A program made the translations under genes and the position numbers. A DNA stretch of 38,302 bases from Candidatus Kapaibacterium sp. (lineage in GTDB: Bacteria > Bacteroidota > Ignavibacteria > Kapaibacteriales > UBA2268), in NCBI GenBank assembly GCA_026390695.1, contig JAPLFL010000096.1:1-38302 (forward strand). The letters are read 5' to 3'. Under the pieces are notes generated by a model, which saw nothing but the letters and a program-made list of their open reading frames with translations, ran no database searches and had not been told where the DNA came from. This document shows positions 37,077 to 38,302 of this stretch, piece by piece (position 1 is the stretch's first letter; every line of letters starts with the position of its first letter).

Positions 37077-38003
37077 ATGATGTTCAAATATAAAATAAGT
37101 CTTTTTAAAATTTGTATTACAAATTTCCATAAGTATCACAAGAGGATAATAACAGGAATTTTAACAATATTCTTGATCTTTGTGCTTTCTTCATGTGGTG
37201 ATTCACCTCCTGTAGATTATATCTTAGTAAATTTTGTTCAAGGATATTTAATTGTAGATAATCCTATAAATGAAATTATTGTTCAGAGATCAATGCCTAT
37301 TCAGGACACATTTAAAATGCCAGATGCTATTATTCGGGATGCAGATGTCAGAATTTATGATGGCAGTACTGAACTTAAACTTCAATTCCAATCTGATTCT
37401 ACCGGTTATTTTTATCCAGATACAAACTATAAAGTTAAACCTTTGACGAAATATAAATTAGTAGTTAAAATTAAAGATGGAACCGAAGTCAGTGCTGAAA
37501 CAACTACACCAGAAAGAATATACTGGATTAGAGAGCCAAAATCGGTGATTTATTTTCCTAAAGATACATTAAAATTGCCAACTGATACTTCTTTGGATAT
37601 TTCATGGACGCATGCCAATAATCTGGTTACGGAATCTTATATATTAAAAAACACATGTTTAGATACAATCGGTTACGGCAAATATTTATCTATTCAAACA
37701 AGTGAATTAAATCGTCGTGTCGGTAAAAAGGAACAATTCAGCAGAAGACCTAATGATGTTAATACTTATGCCGGGCCATTTCCATTAAATACATGTCCGG
37801 TGGTTTGGAATATATTTAAATGGTACGGTCTTCAAAAAATATCGATTTTAGCGCCCGATATTAATTATTATAATTGGTTTAGCCAAACTCAGAGGAGTTC
37901 AACTTATAACTATAATCTATCCAACATTAAGAATGGCGGTGGAGTATTTTGTTCAGCATCAATGGTGTCTAAAGAATATTTTGTGATGAAGAACAGGCCA
38001 TAA
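37077..38003 (+). CDS. Lipoprotein of the DUF4249 type, partner of the TonB-dependent receptor
   Basis: 308 aa. After a positively charged start there is a hydrophobic segment (about 25-39) ending in a lipobox, LSSCGDSP, so it is a predicted lipoprotein. The body is beta-rich: VNFVQGYLIVDNP, DADVRIYDGST, an Ig-like YKVKPLTKYKLVVK segment and a C-terminal LSNIKNGGGVFCSAS that matches the closing motif of DUF4249 proteins. These usually sit directly behind a TonB-dependent receptor, and I infer a role as a surface or periplasmic partner in substrate capture. AGAGAAAA precedes the ATG, which is doubled (ATGATG); the second is equally possible. No terminator is evident after it. Confidence 0.75.
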   Translation: MMFKYKISLFKICITNFHKYHKRIITGILTIFLIFVLSSCGDSPPVDYILVNFVQGYLIVDNPINEIIVQRSMPIQDTFKMPDAIIRDADVRIYDGSTELKLQFQSDSTGYFYPDTNYKVKPLTKYKLVVKIKDGTEVSAETTTPERIYWIREPKSVIYFPKDTLKLPTDTSLDISWTHANNLVTESYILKNTCLDTIGYGKYLSIQTSELNRRVGKKEQFSRRPNDVNTYAGPFPLNTCPVVWNIFKWYGLQKISILAPDINYYNWFSQTQRSSTYNYNLSNIKNGGGVFCSASMVSKEYFVMKNRP

Positions 38004-38302
38004 AAAATTATAAAAATTGTTCCTTATAAAGTTATTAAGACTGCTGGCTTGAGGAAGTAAACATTTCGAGATTGCACATAAAATATTTTAATTAACCAGA
38101 TAAGATCTACATTATATTTCTTAAAATTCTTGTCGTAGCTAATTATTGGAAACTGATTATTTAGGCTATGATATAACATATTGTGTAGATAAATTGTTTG
38201 CTGAAACAAATGATGAATTTGATGTCAGCGCTAACTTTAAGTAATTATTTATATTTCCATTCATTGTCTTTTGTATTCTAAACCAATTCATATAGTTCTG
38301 TA
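38004..38302. other. Non-coding right end of the window
   Basis: 299 bp with no coding frame, RNA gene, repeat or clear terminator that I can support. Confidence 0.5.

Overview
The window is an AT-rich bacterial chromosome segment from the Bacteroidota/Chlorobi superphylum; a Kapabacteria- or Ignavibacteria-like lineage is my best guess, not a proof. Three things support this. First, five large secreted proteins end in type IX secretion (T9SS) type A sorting domains. Second, there is a complete alternative complex III (ACIII) operon. Third, several promoters fit the Bacteroidota pattern TTTG-N18..20-TAnnTTTG. A TonB-dependent receptor next to a DUF4249-type lipoprotein fits the same assignment.

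Layout. 1-690: the C-terminal part of a tyrosine recombinase runs in from the left and points at the 3' end of a tRNA-Thr(UGU) gene with its own terminator and promoter; this looks like the int/att end of an integrated element lying left of the window. 854-4615: a secreted arylsulfotransferase-fold protein with fibronectin-like repeats and a T9SS tail. 4826-13551: the respiratory operon actA, a small Tat-signal-like ORF, actB, actC, a fused actDE, actF, then a monoheme membrane cytochrome c. It oxidises quinol and passes electrons to c-type haems; no terminal oxidase genes follow. 13586-14280: a broken HEPN gene overlapping an intact MNT nucleotidyltransferase gene, a decayed toxin-antitoxin pair. 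14391-14460: a REP-like palindrome. 14617-18030 (minus): a PKD-repeat T9SS protein. 18205-21004: a two-subunit molybdenum hydroxylase of the isoquinoline 1-oxidoreductase type, whose large subunit carries both a Tat signal and a T9SS tail. 21769-33631: two giant surface proteins (1845 and 2089 aa) in tandem, closed by a strong terminator. 33892-34411: two head-to-head 21-bp repeat arrays. 34645-38003: a TonB-dependent receptor and its partner lipoprotein.

How it fits together: most of the window equips the cell envelope. The act operon is inner-membrane respiration, and the T9SS proteins are exported to the surface or medium. The most unusual items are the Tat plus T9SS molybdoenzyme, the inverted heptad-encoding repeat arrays, the actDE fusion with a cysteine-rich ActB, and the eroded HEPN/MNT module. 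All functional calls come from reading motifs by eye; no database search was run.
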